Shown: piece after piece, positions 45,701 to 51,943 of the stretch
How the letters are laid out: each line of letters begins with the position of its first letter
Numbering within the stretch: position 1 is the stretch's first letter
Assembly: GCA_017381365.1 (NCBI GenBank)
Contig: JAFOCI010000032.1
Coordinates: 1-52,909, forward strand
DNA from: Treponema sp.
GTDB lineage: Bacteria; Spirochaetota; Spirochaetia; Treponematales; Treponemataceae
Direction of reading: 5' to 3'
Length of the DNA: 52,909 nucleotides
Translations under genes and position numbers: made by a program
The notes under the pieces: model-generated
Database searches by the model: none
Seen by the model: the letters and a program-made list of their open reading frames with translations, nothing else
What the model was told of the DNA's origin: nothing

Positions 45701-47080
45701 GAACCATTCGTCAACCATTGTTACATTGTGAATGTCTTCAACAGTCATAATTCCGCGCTTAAGAGCTTCGAAGATGGCAAAAATACGCTGGTCAGTACAC
45801 TGATTTACGCGAGCAATAATCTGTTCATCAGATTCTTCTTTAAGAATTTCAAGATTAAGACTTGTAACACCGATTTCAGCACCGCGGGCAGCCTTCATCA
45901 TAGCTTCTTCAAAAGTGCGACCGATAGCCATAACTTCACCAGTAGCCTTCATCTGAGTTCCCAGCTTACGGGCAGCGTAAACGAACTTGTCAAACGGGAA
46001 CTTTGGCATTTTAACAACTACATAGTCCAGAACAGGTTCAAAACATGCAGCAGTTTTCTTTGTTACAAAGTTCGGAATTTCATCAAGGTTGTAGCCAATA
46101 GCAATCAAAGTAGCAACTTTCGCAATCGGGTAACCTGTAGCTTTAGAAGCAAGGGCAGAAGATCGGCTTACACGAGGATTTACTTCAATAACCGCATATT
46201 CAAATGTTTCAGGATTCAAAGCAAACTGACAGTTACATCCACCTTCCATTCCAAGGCTGGAAATGATATTCAAAGATGCAGAACGAAGCATCTGGTATTC
46301 TTTATCAGAAAGAGTTACAGCAGGAGCGATCACGATTGAATCACCAGTGTGAACACCAACCGGGTCAAAGTTTTCCATTGAACAAACAGTAAGAACGTTT
46401 CCGCTGTGGTCGCGAACAACTTCAAACTCAATTTCCTTCCAGCCAGAAATACATTTTTCAACAAGAATCTGGTGAATTGGAGAGCGATGCAAACCATTGT
46501 GAGCGATTTCATCAAATTCTTCCCAAGTTTTTGCAATACCGCCGCCAGTACCACCAAGAGTAAATGCTGGACGAATGATTGCAGGAAGTCCGATTCCATT
46601 CTTTGCAAAATCAAGAGCATCTTCATAAGTAGTTACAACTTTTGAAGGAATACAAGGTTCACCAATTGATTCCATTGTATCCTTGAACATCTGGCGGTCT
46701 TCAGCCTTATCGATAGTTTCTGGCTTAGCACCCAAAAGCTTTACACCGTGTTCCTTAAGGAATCCAGACTTAGCAAGCTGCATACAAAGATTCAAACCAG
46801 TCTGTCCACCAAGTGAAGAAAGAATTGAATCAGGCTTTTCTTTTTCAATAATTCTTTCGATTGTTTCTGGAATAAGTGGTTCAATATAGATGTGATCTGC
46901 CATTGCGTGGTCAGTCATCAAAGTTGCTGGGTTAGAGTTTACAAGAACAACTTCAAGTCCCTGTTCCTTCAAAGCCTTACAAGCCTGGCTGCCAGCGTAG
47001 TCAAATTCGGCAGCCTGACCAATGATGATAGGACCCGAACCAATTACCATTACTTTATGTATATCTTTATTAAGTGGCAT
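42740..47080 (-). CDS. carB: Carbamoyl-phosphate synthase large subunit fused to a DapF-like domain
   Basis: 1446 aa. Residues about 1-1145 are CarB: two carbamate/ATP-grasp halves, each opening with a GSGPI-type site (VMVIGSGPIIIGQ and VVLGSGPIRIGQGIEFDYA), and the MGS-like allosteric domain. E. coli CarB has 1073 residues; the excess is in the linker between halves. Residues about 1147-1446 match diaminopimelate epimerase (KMQSTGNDF, VGNPHCVVF, ERGNGETPACGTGACA). The second catalytic Cys (1389) is present, but the first motif reads MAGNALRA: Ala1219 instead of Cys, and Ala1225 for the following Cys. The ATG at 47080 has GGAG 6 nt upstream. Confidence 0.92.
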   Translation of the reverse strand: MPLNKDIHKVMVIGSGPIIIGQAAEFDYAGSQACKALKEQGLEVVLVNSNPATLMTDHAMADHIYIEPLIPETIERIIEKEKPDSILSSLGGQTGLNLCMQLAKSGFLKEHGVKLLGAKPETIDKAEDRQMFKDTMESIGEPCIPSKVVTTYEDALDFAKNGIGLPAIIRPAFTLGGTGGGIAKTWEEFDEIAHNGLHRSPIHQILVEKCISGWKEIEFEVVRDHSGNVLTVCSMENFDPVGVHTGDSIVIAPAVTLSDKEYQMLRSASLNIISSLGMEGGCNCQFALNPETFEYAVIEVNPRVSRSSALASKATGYPIAKVATLIAIGYNLDEIPNFVTKKTAACFEPVLDYVVVKMPKFPFDKFVYAARKLGTQMKATGEVMAIGRTFEEAMMKAARGAEIGVTSLNLEILKEESDEQIIARVNQCTDQRIFAIFEALKRGIMTVEDIHNVTMVDEWFLNKLLNLVDMEDMFEMIREGAEISEEGKAELTQEVYLAAKKLGYPDKVIEKMTGKTIEGSAGVIEHVGSTTGFGIGTAKTIEENNAKLDKARAEGKVAHISATFKMVDTCAGEFAAETPYFYAGYDKENEAEIFLNELHGVVSTGGILSLSKGSTTADADSTSKKSKGTIVVLGSGPIRIGQGIEFDYASVQCVWSLKKLGYEVAIVNNNPETVSTDFDTADRLYFEPLTPEDVMGVINTEKPLAVVVAFGGGTAIKLANFLSDQGIPILGTSADAIDLAEDRERFEELCEKLQIKRPRGLTVMNAEEALNATKDLGYPVLLRPSYVLGGQNMIVAFNDDDVKEYMKIILAQGITNPVLIDQYMMGTELEVDCICDGKDVLIPGIMEHIERTGIHSGDSIAVYPSWNLNDVLREKIIAQSTDLALKLGTKGLVNIQYLIFNNDLYIIEVNPRSSRTVPYISKVTGVPMVELATRAMLGENLKDMGFGTGLYRVPPYFAVKVPVFSFEKLMDVDTHLGPEMKSTGEVLGIAATMEEALFKGLIGAGYTMKRSGGVLFSVRKTDRYEIPELARKFYDMGFKLYATEGNAKTLQDFGMEVQVVNKIHENPDDNLLTLLDSGKIDYVISTSAKGRNPAADSVKMRRHAVERDIPCLTAIDTANALANCLMSHYSAENVELIDINQLRTEKETIKFAKMQSTGNDFIVINTDEQEINNPGGLAVRLCNRRSGIGADSIVLFGKSDKADAKVRFFNLDGSEGLMAGNALRAVAKYIYDNNVYGIADKNESKSEPTATMKIETKSGVKTLTLYKLDGKVSSVTVDMGKPEFAAEKLPTTLEEVALNMEGLPEKAIVNQPLTVDGINYGATCVSVGNPHCVVFCGFVDKVDVKKIGPMFENNEEFPDRTNTEFVRVVGPNELKMRTWERGNGETPACGTGACAAVIAAVLNGYCKLNENVTVNVRGGKLIVKYTGDTVYLTGTTEFLYDGKVVI
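45233..45281. repeat. TTCGAC palindromic repeat inserted in frame in carB
   Basis: A 49-bp unit nearly identical (two differences) to one in the carA-carB gap at 47286-47334. On the coding strand it adds about 17 residues, VVSTGGILSLSKGSTT, in the linker between the two CarB halves without breaking the frame. Confidence 0.88.
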
Positions 47081-47125
47081 ATATGACTCCATTCGGCGGT
47101 TAAGCATGCCTAAACCACCATTATT

Positions 47126-47334
47126 TCTATATCATGGGAGGGGGAAGTCTCCCCCTCGCTTCAGCCACGAGTCGCTACTTAAATGCCCCAGCGAGCTGTT
47201 GCATTTACTCCGCTTTGTCGTGTCTTCCGCTACCCCCTCTGCGGGTTCAATCGCCGCCCGCAACGCCTGCTTTTTCGTCTTCCGCGGTGGTTGAGCCCTT
47301 CGACAAGCTCAGGATACCACCTGTCGAAATCACC
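47126..47334. repeat. GC-rich repeat block plus TTCGAC repeat in carA-carB gap
   Basis: The 281-nt carA-carB gap is unusually long for these genes. It holds GGAGGGGGAAGTCTCCCCCTC (a near-palindrome, first 20 bases given: GGAGGGGGAAGTCTCCCCCT), TTCCGCTACCCCCTCTGCGGG and CCCGCAACGCC, all shared with the 18.7-kb block, then a 49-bp TTCGAC repeat at 47286-47334. No gene is seen in it. Confidence 0.8.
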
Positions 47335-47361
47335 TGTGGCATTTCGACAAACTTAATATTG

Positions 47362-48660
47362 CTAAGCGTTTTCCCTAGTCTTTTTAATTGTTGAAGCAAA
47401 ATAAGCAATTGCATCAACACGTTCGTATTCAGCCTTAAAGCTCTTGAAGTAATCCTTGTTGTTGATGAGCTTTACAAACTCGTCAAAAAGGAACGAAGTA
47501 TCCAAAGGACCTGAACAAGCTTCTGGGTGGAACTGTACGCTGAATGCAGGAACATTTGTATAAGCAAGACCTTCACAAGTTCCGTCGTTTGTATTTACAA
47601 AGCTGAGCACAGCGCCAGCAGGCAAAGTTTCGTTCTTAACCGCATAACCGTGATTCTGAGAAGAAATGTATACACGGCCAGTCTTAAGATATTTAACAGG
47701 CTGGTTAGCGCCACGATGACCATACTTAAGCTTCATAGTTTCTGCACCGTTAGCAAGAGCCAAAAGCTGATGACCAAGACAGATACCAAAAATTGGTGTT
47801 CCAGTTTTCAAAAGCTTTTTGATTTCAGCGATGATTCCAACGTTTTCTGCAGGATCTCCAGGTCCGTTAGAAAGCATGATTCCATCAGGATTCAATGCCA
47901 TAATCTGATCTGCTGTATATGTAGAAGGAACTGTAATTACTTCAAGACCGCGCTTCAAAAGCTCACGGCGGATGTTAGCTTTGGCACCAAAGTCCCAGAG
48001 CACAACCTTTTTGCCTTTACCGTCTTTCATTGCTTCATCTGGATCGTTAATTTTTGTACCGTCTGCAGTTACAGGAACAAAACGATATTTAGCGCTTTCA
48101 CTAAAAACTACATCAGCAGGTTCTTCAACCCCAGTAGCACTGCCAGTTACAGAAACAACTGCATTCACAATTTTATATTCTTTTATTTTTTCAAGAAGAG
48201 CAGCTTTTTTCTTTTCGTCATTCAAAGCGGCAAATGCTTCAACAGCCTCTTTTGAAGAGCCGCTGATAAGCATGCCGTTCATAACACCGGCTTCTCTAAG
48301 AATTTTTGTAAGCTTGCGAGTATCAATATCGTAAAGTCCAATTATATTCTGACTTCTCAAATACGAATCAATATCTCCGCCACAACGGAAGTTTGAAGGT
48401 TCATCACACCATTCACGAACGATGTAGCCTTTCAGATTACATTTTGAACTTTCGTAATCCTTTTTGATGTCGCCATAGTTTCCAATCAGTGGAAAAGTCT
48501 GTGTAACAATCTGACCGTAATAACTTGGATCAGTAAGAGTTTCAATGTAACCGTTCATACCAGTTGTAAAAACTGTTTCACCAATGATTACACCTTCAGC
48601 TCCAAATCCGGTACCTTCAAATACCATTCCGTTAGCTAAAACTAAAACTGCTCTGTTCAA
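47362..48660 (-). CDS. carA: Carbamoyl-phosphate synthase small subunit (glutamine amidotransferase)
   Basis: Supplies ammonia from glutamine to CarB for pyrimidine and arginine synthesis. The N-terminal CarA domain (LANGMVFEGTGFGAEG...GYIETLTDPSYYGQI) is followed by a class I amidotransferase with nucleophile Cys in IFGICLGHQLLA (about residue 293) and SQNHGYAV, VQFHPEACSGP with the catalytic His and Glu. At 432 aa it exceeds the usual 360-380 by an insert (about residues 145-215, including SATGVEEPAD). The start is ATG at 48660. It is transcribed ahead of carB and preceded by an attenuator-like leader. Confidence 0.95.
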   Translation of the reverse strand: MNRAVLVLANGMVFEGTGFGAEGVIIGETVFTTGMNGYIETLTDPSYYGQIVTQTFPLIGNYGDIKKDYESSKCNLKGYIVREWCDEPSNFRCGGDIDSYLRSQNIIGLYDIDTRKLTKILREAGVMNGMLISGSSKEAVEAFAALNDEKKKAALLEKIKEYKIVNAVVSVTGSATGVEEPADVVFSESAKYRFVPVTADGTKINDPDEAMKDGKGKKVVLWDFGAKANIRRELLKRGLEVITVPSTYTADQIMALNPDGIMLSNGPGDPAENVGIIAEIKKLLKTGTPIFGICLGHQLLALANGAETMKLKYGHRGANQPVKYLKTGRVYISSQNHGYAVKNETLPAGAVLSFVNTNDGTCEGLAYTNVPAFSVQFHPEACSGPLDTSFLFDEFVKLINNKDYFKSFKAEYERVDAIAYFASTIKKTRENA

Positions 48661-48685
48661 TTTAGACCCCGTTTTTTATTTATGC

Positions 48686-48716
48686 AAAAAAAAACTGAAC
48701 TCCTAAAGAATTCAGC
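48686..48716 (-). terminator. Terminator/attenuator in carA leader
   Basis: Minus-strand stem CTGAATTC/GAGTTCAG (one G-U) with loop TTTAG, followed by nine Us, placed 26 nt before the carA ATG. The 28-codon leader ORF ends inside the left arm of the stem. There is no upstream gene on this strand for it to terminate, so an attenuator is the natural reading. Confidence 0.8.
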
Positions 48717-48798
48717 TCTTAAAAATTACAAAAAAATAGTTACATCCAATCGACTTTAATTCATGAGAATTATTTTTTGTGCAAACTGTCATAACCAT
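48712..48798 (-). CDS. Leader peptide of carA (pyrL-like)
   Basis: A 28-codon reading frame (starts MVMTVCTKNNSHELK, ends NYFFVIFKS) that runs from just after a -10 box to a TGA inside the attenuator stem. The last third is coded by T-runs (TATTTTTTTGTAATTTTT). In E. coli pyrBI a U-rich leader and a leader peptide translated into the attenuator couple UTP level to termination; the arrangement here is the same. Translation close to the polymerase would disrupt the hairpin. It is inferred from arrangement only; there is no SD, and the ATG would lie about 3 nt from the transcript start. Confidence 0.65.
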   Translation of the reverse strand: MVMTVCTKNNSHELKSIGCNYFFVIFKS

Positions 48799-48807
48799 AT
48801 CTTTATT

Positions 48808-48813
48808 AGTATA
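48808..48813 (-). promoter_or_regulatory. -10 box TATACT of the carA leader
   Basis: TATACT on the minus strand ends 9 nt before the leader-peptide ATG. The -35 is not well conserved. Confidence 0.5.
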
Positions 48814-48829
48814 AAGAGTTTTAAATAGA

Positions 48830-49105
48830 ATTACTAGAGCATATCCGCTATTTTCTTTGCCTTCGCTCACTTTACTCACTGCACAACATTCTTCGCTGAT
48901 TCAGGGAAAACATTCACATCACAGGTGGAACAATCTGCAACTACTGGCACCATGACTAGCAATTACTCTGACGACATCAGATTGCTGAAGGTGTTATTTC
49001 CTGCAAATAGCATTATGGTTTTCGCCGCAAGCTGCCGTTATCAGTGGCTTGTACGATTTTAGATGATCAAGCAATTTGATGAAATTTTGATCAGATGTGC
49101 AAAGA
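48830..49105. other. Gene-free stretch
   Basis: About 275 nt between the carA promoter and the MITE-like copy 2. No open frame of any length with a plausible start is convincing. A minus-strand frame ending CDVNVFPESAKNVVQ looks protein-like and might be a gene relic, but I cannot recognise it. Confidence 0.4.
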
Positions 49106-49188
49106 GGCTGTCCAATAAGTTTGCATTCCGGTGGTTGAATTTATCGAAACCACCACATTTAGTGTAGCAGTCATTTCGGCAAGCGGTT
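49104..49188. mobile_element. MITE-like element, copy 2 (right end missing)
   Basis: Begins GAGGCTGTCCAATAAGT and matches copies 1 and 3 through the TTCGAC unit (49130-49154) and TTTAGTGTAGCAGTCATTTC, then diverges. The right terminal repeat is absent, so it appears truncated next to the acetyltransferase gene. Confidence 0.7.
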
Positions 49189-49213
49189 CCAGGATTTCTG
49201 TGCAGGTGGCCAT

Positions 49214-49801
49214 TTAGTCGTATTCAAAAGGAGTTTTTTTGTCTGCGTCGGTAATTGGTCTAAGTACTTTGCAAGGATTTCCCACTGCCACCACATTTTC
49301 AGGAATATCTTTTGTAACTACGCTGCCTGCACCTATTACGCTGTTTTTTCCGATTGTAACGCCGCTTAAAACTGTTGCATTTGCCCCAATCCACACATTT
49401 TCCCCAATATTGATAGGCTTTGCGTCGTCAAACATAAGACGCTGCTGGGGGTGAATACCATGATTTATTGTAGAAATAACTACGCCAGGGCCCACAAGAA
49501 CATTATTTCCAAAGGTGATTGCAGCGTTATCCAAAAAAGTGCAGTTGTAGTTTACATACAAAAATCCTTCTGCATGAATGTTAAATCCATAGTTACAGTT
49601 AAAAGTCGGATGAATACATATTTTTGGATTCCATGTGCCAAAAAGCTCCTTAAGGATTTCCATGGAGCGGTCATGTTTTTCTGGCGGAAGATGATTGAAT
49701 TCATAGCAAAGGGAACGAGCTCTTCCTTCTAATCCATTTGGAAATTTATCATAAGTTGCAAGAATTGGAAGCTTTTTTTTCATTGCTTCTATAACTGTCA
49801 T
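49214..49801 (-). CDS. Maltose/galactoside O-acetyltransferase family protein (hexapeptide repeat)
   Basis: A 195-residue left-handed beta-helix acetyltransferase. The N-terminal cap is of the Mac type (FNHLPPEKHDRSMEILKELF), hexapeptide repeats follow (IGENVWIGANATVLSGVTIG), and the catalytic His lies in STINHGIHP. It would transfer acetyl from acetyl-CoA to a sugar; the natural substrate is unknown. The ATG at 49801 has GGAG 6 nt upstream; the Met four codons earlier overlaps that SD. Confidence 0.88.
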   Translation of the reverse strand: MTVIEAMKKKLPILATYDKFPNGLEGRARSLCYEFNHLPPEKHDRSMEILKELFGTWNPKICIHPTFNCNYGFNIHAEGFLYVNYNCTFLDNAAITFGNNVLVGPGVVISTINHGIHPQQRLMFDDAKPINIGENVWIGANATVLSGVTIGKNSVIGAGSVVTKDIPENVVAVGNPCKVLRPITDADKKTPFEYD

Positions 49802-49821
49802 ATTTTTCTCCATAAATGCAT

Positions 49822-50385
49822 TTAGTTTTTTATAGTCCAGTCAGGACAGGTATGACAGTCACTTCCCAAACTAAGGTGAAAAAGAAAAGAAATCATAGAC
49901 GGGTGATATGGAATAAAAGTTTTATCTTCTATCATTTTCAGGATTTCGTTTTCTGATGCCCATTTTACCGCCTGGACTTCTTCTTTCTGAAGTTTAAGCT
50001 GAGTTTCATCCAGATTTTGACGCACAAGATAATAGTCGTCAAAACCCTGGGCGTTTTTTGTAGACCCAGGATTTTTCCAGTGAATGGTTAATGCCGGCCG
50101 CTTTTCTGAAAAATCCATCTGGCAGCCTATTTCTTCATAAAGCTCTCGATTTGCAGCGGTAGCAGAATCTTCTCCAGTTGTGGCGTGTCCGCCAACAGTC
50201 ACATCCCACAAATTGGACCACCCGTTCTTAAATGGCTGCCGCTGCTGAATCAGCATCTGGCCTTTGTCGTTAAAAATGCAGATGTGAACCACCATACGAT
50301 AAGTTCCTTCTGGCTGCTCATCGCCGCGCACCATTGTCTGATTAAGTTTGTTTCTGTCTTTATCGTAAAGGTCAAAAATTTCCAT
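49822..50385 (-). CDS. Nudix hydrolase (IPP-isomerase-like subgroup)
   Basis: A 187-residue protein with a complete Nudix box, GGHATTGEDSATAANRELYE then EIG, about residues 64-86. Architecture and the N-terminal EIFDLYDKDRN resemble the YfcD/IPP-isomerase-like Nudix group that acts on small diphosphates; the exact substrate is open. The ATG at 50385 is preferred over a GTG five codons upstream; the SD is weak for both. It lies 20 nt upstream of the acetyltransferase on the same strand, probably co-transcribed. Confidence 0.85.
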   Translation of the reverse strand: MEIFDLYDKDRNKLNQTMVRGDEQPEGTYRMVVHICIFNDKGQMLIQQRQPFKNGWSNLWDVTVGGHATTGEDSATAANRELYEEIGCQMDFSEKRPALTIHWKNPGSTKNAQGFDDYYLVRQNLDETQLKLQKEEVQAVKWASENEILKMIEDKTFIPYHPSMISFLFHLSLGSDCHTCPDWTIKN

Positions 50386-50430
50386 AACATTTACCAACAC
50401 TTACCCGTAAAATCAAATTAACCAAATTAT

Positions 50431-50685
50431 CTATTTTTTCATATTATTGTAAAAAGCGTAAACAGTGCGCGCCTCATATTGTTCGCCTGGCTGCAACACA
50501 ACAGAAGGAAAGCTTTCTTGATTTGGTGAATCTGGAAAGCTTTGTGTTTCTATACAAATCCCTTCATTCTGTTGATACCAGCGGCCTTCTTTTCCAGGCG
50601 TAAAGCGCACATAGTTTCCAGTATATAGCTGAAATCCTTCTTGATTAGATGACACACTCATAAAAAAAGACTGATACTGTGACAT
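50431..50685 (-). pseudogene. Aldose 1-epimerase (galM) remnant, C-terminal 84 residues
   Basis: The frame reads GFQLYTGNYVRF, GICIETQSFPDSPNQESFPS and VLQPGEQYEARTVYAF, which are the C-terminal blocks of galactose mutarotase (about 340 aa in full). The catalytic N-terminal part is missing. Homology stops close to 50690, where the duplicated toxin-antitoxin unit begins, so insertion of or recombination at that unit probably cut the gene. A functional product is unlikely. Confidence 0.82.
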
Positions 50686-50694
50686 TTTTACATA

Positions 50695-50918
50695 TACCTA
50701 TACAAAATAAAATATATATACTATACTGCTTTTGGAAGTGCCTGATTCTATGGCGGCGGCTCCCGAACTCAACTGGTTTTGCCAGAATTTGATTTTAGGG
50801 AGGCTTTGCGGAATGACTTTATACGAAATTCTTTCGTTAGCTATTAATTTAGCCATTCTCATTCTGACAGCCCTTTCTTACTTAAAAAATAGAAAGAGTT
50901 AAAAAGTAAAGCCGCCCT
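50695..50918. repeat. Direct repeat, unit 1 (toxin leader, toxin gene, terminator arm)
   Basis: A 224-bp block that is repeated at 51150-51372 with a single-base deletion and a few substitutions. It contains the AT-rich promoter region (CTATACAAAATAAAATATAT), the leader and toxin copy 2. Similarity drops at the hairpin loop. Confidence 0.92.
50813..50902 (+). CDS. Small hydrophobic toxin peptide (Hol_Tox/Fst-like), copy 2
   Basis: A 29-residue peptide: MTLYEILSLAINLAILILTA followed by LSYLKNRKS. This is very close to the holin-like toxin family of Firmicutes (Tyr-Glu near the N-terminus, one transmembrane helix, basic tail). TAGGGAGG gives an SD 9 nt upstream. CTCCC at about 50760 can pair with the SD, and a CTGG/CCAG hairpin lies between. 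It is one of a tandem pair with copy 3. Confidence 0.8.
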   Translation: MTLYEILSLAINLAILILTALSYLKNRKS

Positions 50919-51067
50919 ATCTGTCTACATGTGGCGGCTTTATCGTTACACTGTGGAGACGACCGACAGAATCGGGCATTTACGGTTGGTCAAGGCACGC
51001 TTACGCTTAAAGCCTTGACTCAACCGTTTGCCGTGTGTATGAATAAATCATACACACTGTCATCCTT
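50901..51067 (-). ncRNA. Antisense antitoxin RNA, copy 2 (with 82-bp insert)
   Basis: Minus-strand promoter TTGACG (51097-51102), 17 nt, TATATT (51074-51079). The RNA would start at about 51067 and end at the hairpin 50907-50942 (TAAAGCCGCC/GGCGGCTTTA) with a short U-run. Compared with copies 1 and 3 it carries 82 extra bases (50982-51063), made of the GTCAAGGC hairpin repeat and a GTGTGTATGA/TCATACACAC hairpin. Confidence 0.7.
50989..51019. repeat. GTCAAGGC hairpin repeat, copy B
   Basis: A 31-nt unit matching 42124-42154 with one change. The outer flanks ACGGTTG and CAACCGT extend the stem. It lies within antisense RNA copy 2. Confidence 0.85.
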
Positions 51068-51149
51068 TCTTTTAATATACCACCAACTTGCATTTTCGTC
51101 AAATCTATTGCAATTCGCTCAGAATAAAACTCAAACACTCCTAAATAAT

Positions 51150-51372
51150 TACCTATACAAAATAAAATATATATACTATACTGCTTTTGGAAGTGCCTGA
51201 TTCTATGGCGGCGGCTCCCGAACTCAACTGGTTTTGCCAGAATTTGATTTAGGGAGGCTTTGCGGAATGACTTTATACGAAATTATTTCGTTGGCTATTA
51301 ATTTAGCCATTCTCATTCTGACAGCCCTTTCTTACTTAAAAGATAGAAAGAGTTAAAAAGTAAAGCCGCCCT
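51150..51372. repeat. Direct repeat, unit 2
   Basis: Second copy of the block at 50695-50918, offset 455 bp, carrying toxin copy 3. Confidence 0.92.
51267..51356 (+). CDS. Small hydrophobic toxin peptide (Hol_Tox/Fst-like), copy 3
   Basis: A 29-residue peptide, MTLYEIISLAINLAILILTA then LSYLKDRKS, differing from copy 2 at two positions (Leu to Ile, Asn to Asp). Leader, SD (GGGAGG) and spacing are the same as in copy 2. The conserved reading frame in a tandem duplication supports selection on the peptide. Confidence 0.8.
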   Translation: MTLYEIISLAINLAILILTALSYLKDRKS

Positions 51373-51443
51373 TTCAGTTTTCGAAGCTAGGACGGCTTTA
51401 TAGCAAAATAGTGGAGACGACCGACAGAATCGGGCATTTCCTT
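51355..51443 (-). ncRNA. Antisense antitoxin RNA, copy 3
   Basis: Minus-strand promoter TTGACG (51473-51478), 17 nt, TATATT (51450-51455). Predicted start is near 51443 and the end is at the hairpin 51361-51400 with a U-run, overlapping the toxin stop. It shares GCCCGATTCTGTCGGTCGTC with copy 2, but its hairpin loop sequence is different. Confidence 0.72.
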
Positions 51444-51499
51444 TCTTTTAATATACCACCAACTAGCTTTTTCGTCAAATTAATAAAAATCCATATAGC

Positions 51500-51735
51500 A
51501 CAAAATAAAAAAGTCGGGCTTGATTTTTTGTGATTTTTTAGCGAAGCGTTAAAAAAAATCACGGCTCGTGAAAACAAAATGTTCGTTGTATCAAAGTTTT
51601 CAGCACGAGCTAGGGGCAGAGCTTACGCGTTACCTGTAAAGTTTGTTGTTACCTAGAATATTCTTAATGTCATCTGGTATACATCTTTAAAAACAGGTAA
51701 GCCATAATACAAAGCCATAAAATTTATCCGAATAT
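51500..51735. other. Gene-free stretch with hairpins
   Basis: No gene seen. It contains TGATTTTTTAGCG/CGTTAAAAAAAATCA and GCTCGTGAAAAC/GTTTTCAGCACGAGC inverted repeats and a TTACCTGT/ACAGGTAA pair. This may be a remnant of a mobile element. Confidence 0.4.
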
Positions 51736-51900
51736 GAGGCTGTCCAATAAGTTTGCATTACGGTGGTTGAGTTTATCGAAACCACCACTTTTAGTGTAGC
51801 AGTCATTTCGACGAGTGGTTCCTGAGCCCTTCGACAGGCTCAGGAACCACCTGTTGAAGGGCTCAATGACCACTACAATTTATACTTTTGGGACAGTCTC
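51736..51900. mobile_element. MITE-like element, copy 3 (165 bp, most complete)
   Basis: Ends GAGGCTGTCCAATAAGT on the left and, inverted, GAGACTGTCCCAAAAGT on the right. The flanking bases TAT on both sides could be a 3-bp target duplication. The interior has two TTCGAC units (51762-51786 and 51816-51851). No coding capacity. Confidence 0.78.
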
Positions 51901-51926
51901 TATAAAATTGTTAAATAGCTAAATCC

Positions 51927-51943
51927 GTGCCGCTACGCAGCAC
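51927..51943. promoter_or_regulatory. Hairpin immediately after the lipoprotein stop codon
   Basis: On the minus strand GTGCTGC-GTA-GCGGCAC forms a 7-bp stem (one G-U) with a 3-nt loop, touching the TAG. Such short GC-rich hairpins lie just past the variable region in diversity-generating retroelement targets; there is no U-run to make it a terminator. Confidence 0.45.

Noticed and set aside
42710..46645. Several plus-strand open frames of 100-230 codons opposite carB
   Set aside because: They are antisense shadows rich in Cys, Phe, His and Ser with no family features; the carB frame is certain.
47527..48255. 242-codon plus-strand frame opposite carA
   Set aside because: Same reasoning; composition is that of a reverse-strand shadow.
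48830..49105. Degenerate small gene ending CDVNVFPESAKNVVQ on the minus strand
   Set aside because: Protein-like for a short stretch only, broken by stops upstream, and I could not recognise a family.
50931..51200. 89-codon frame between the two toxin copies
   Set aside because: It crosses the antisense RNA, the hairpin insert and the next repeat; no SD and no family features.
50695..51440. CRISPR array
   Set aside because: Only two long direct repeats (about 223 bp) that contain a gene; no short regular repeat-spacer pattern is present anywhere in the window.
51500..51735. Template repeat or reverse transcriptase of a DGR downstream of the lipoprotein
   Set aside because: I saw no AAC-rich sequence matching the lipoprotein end and no RT-type open frame here.
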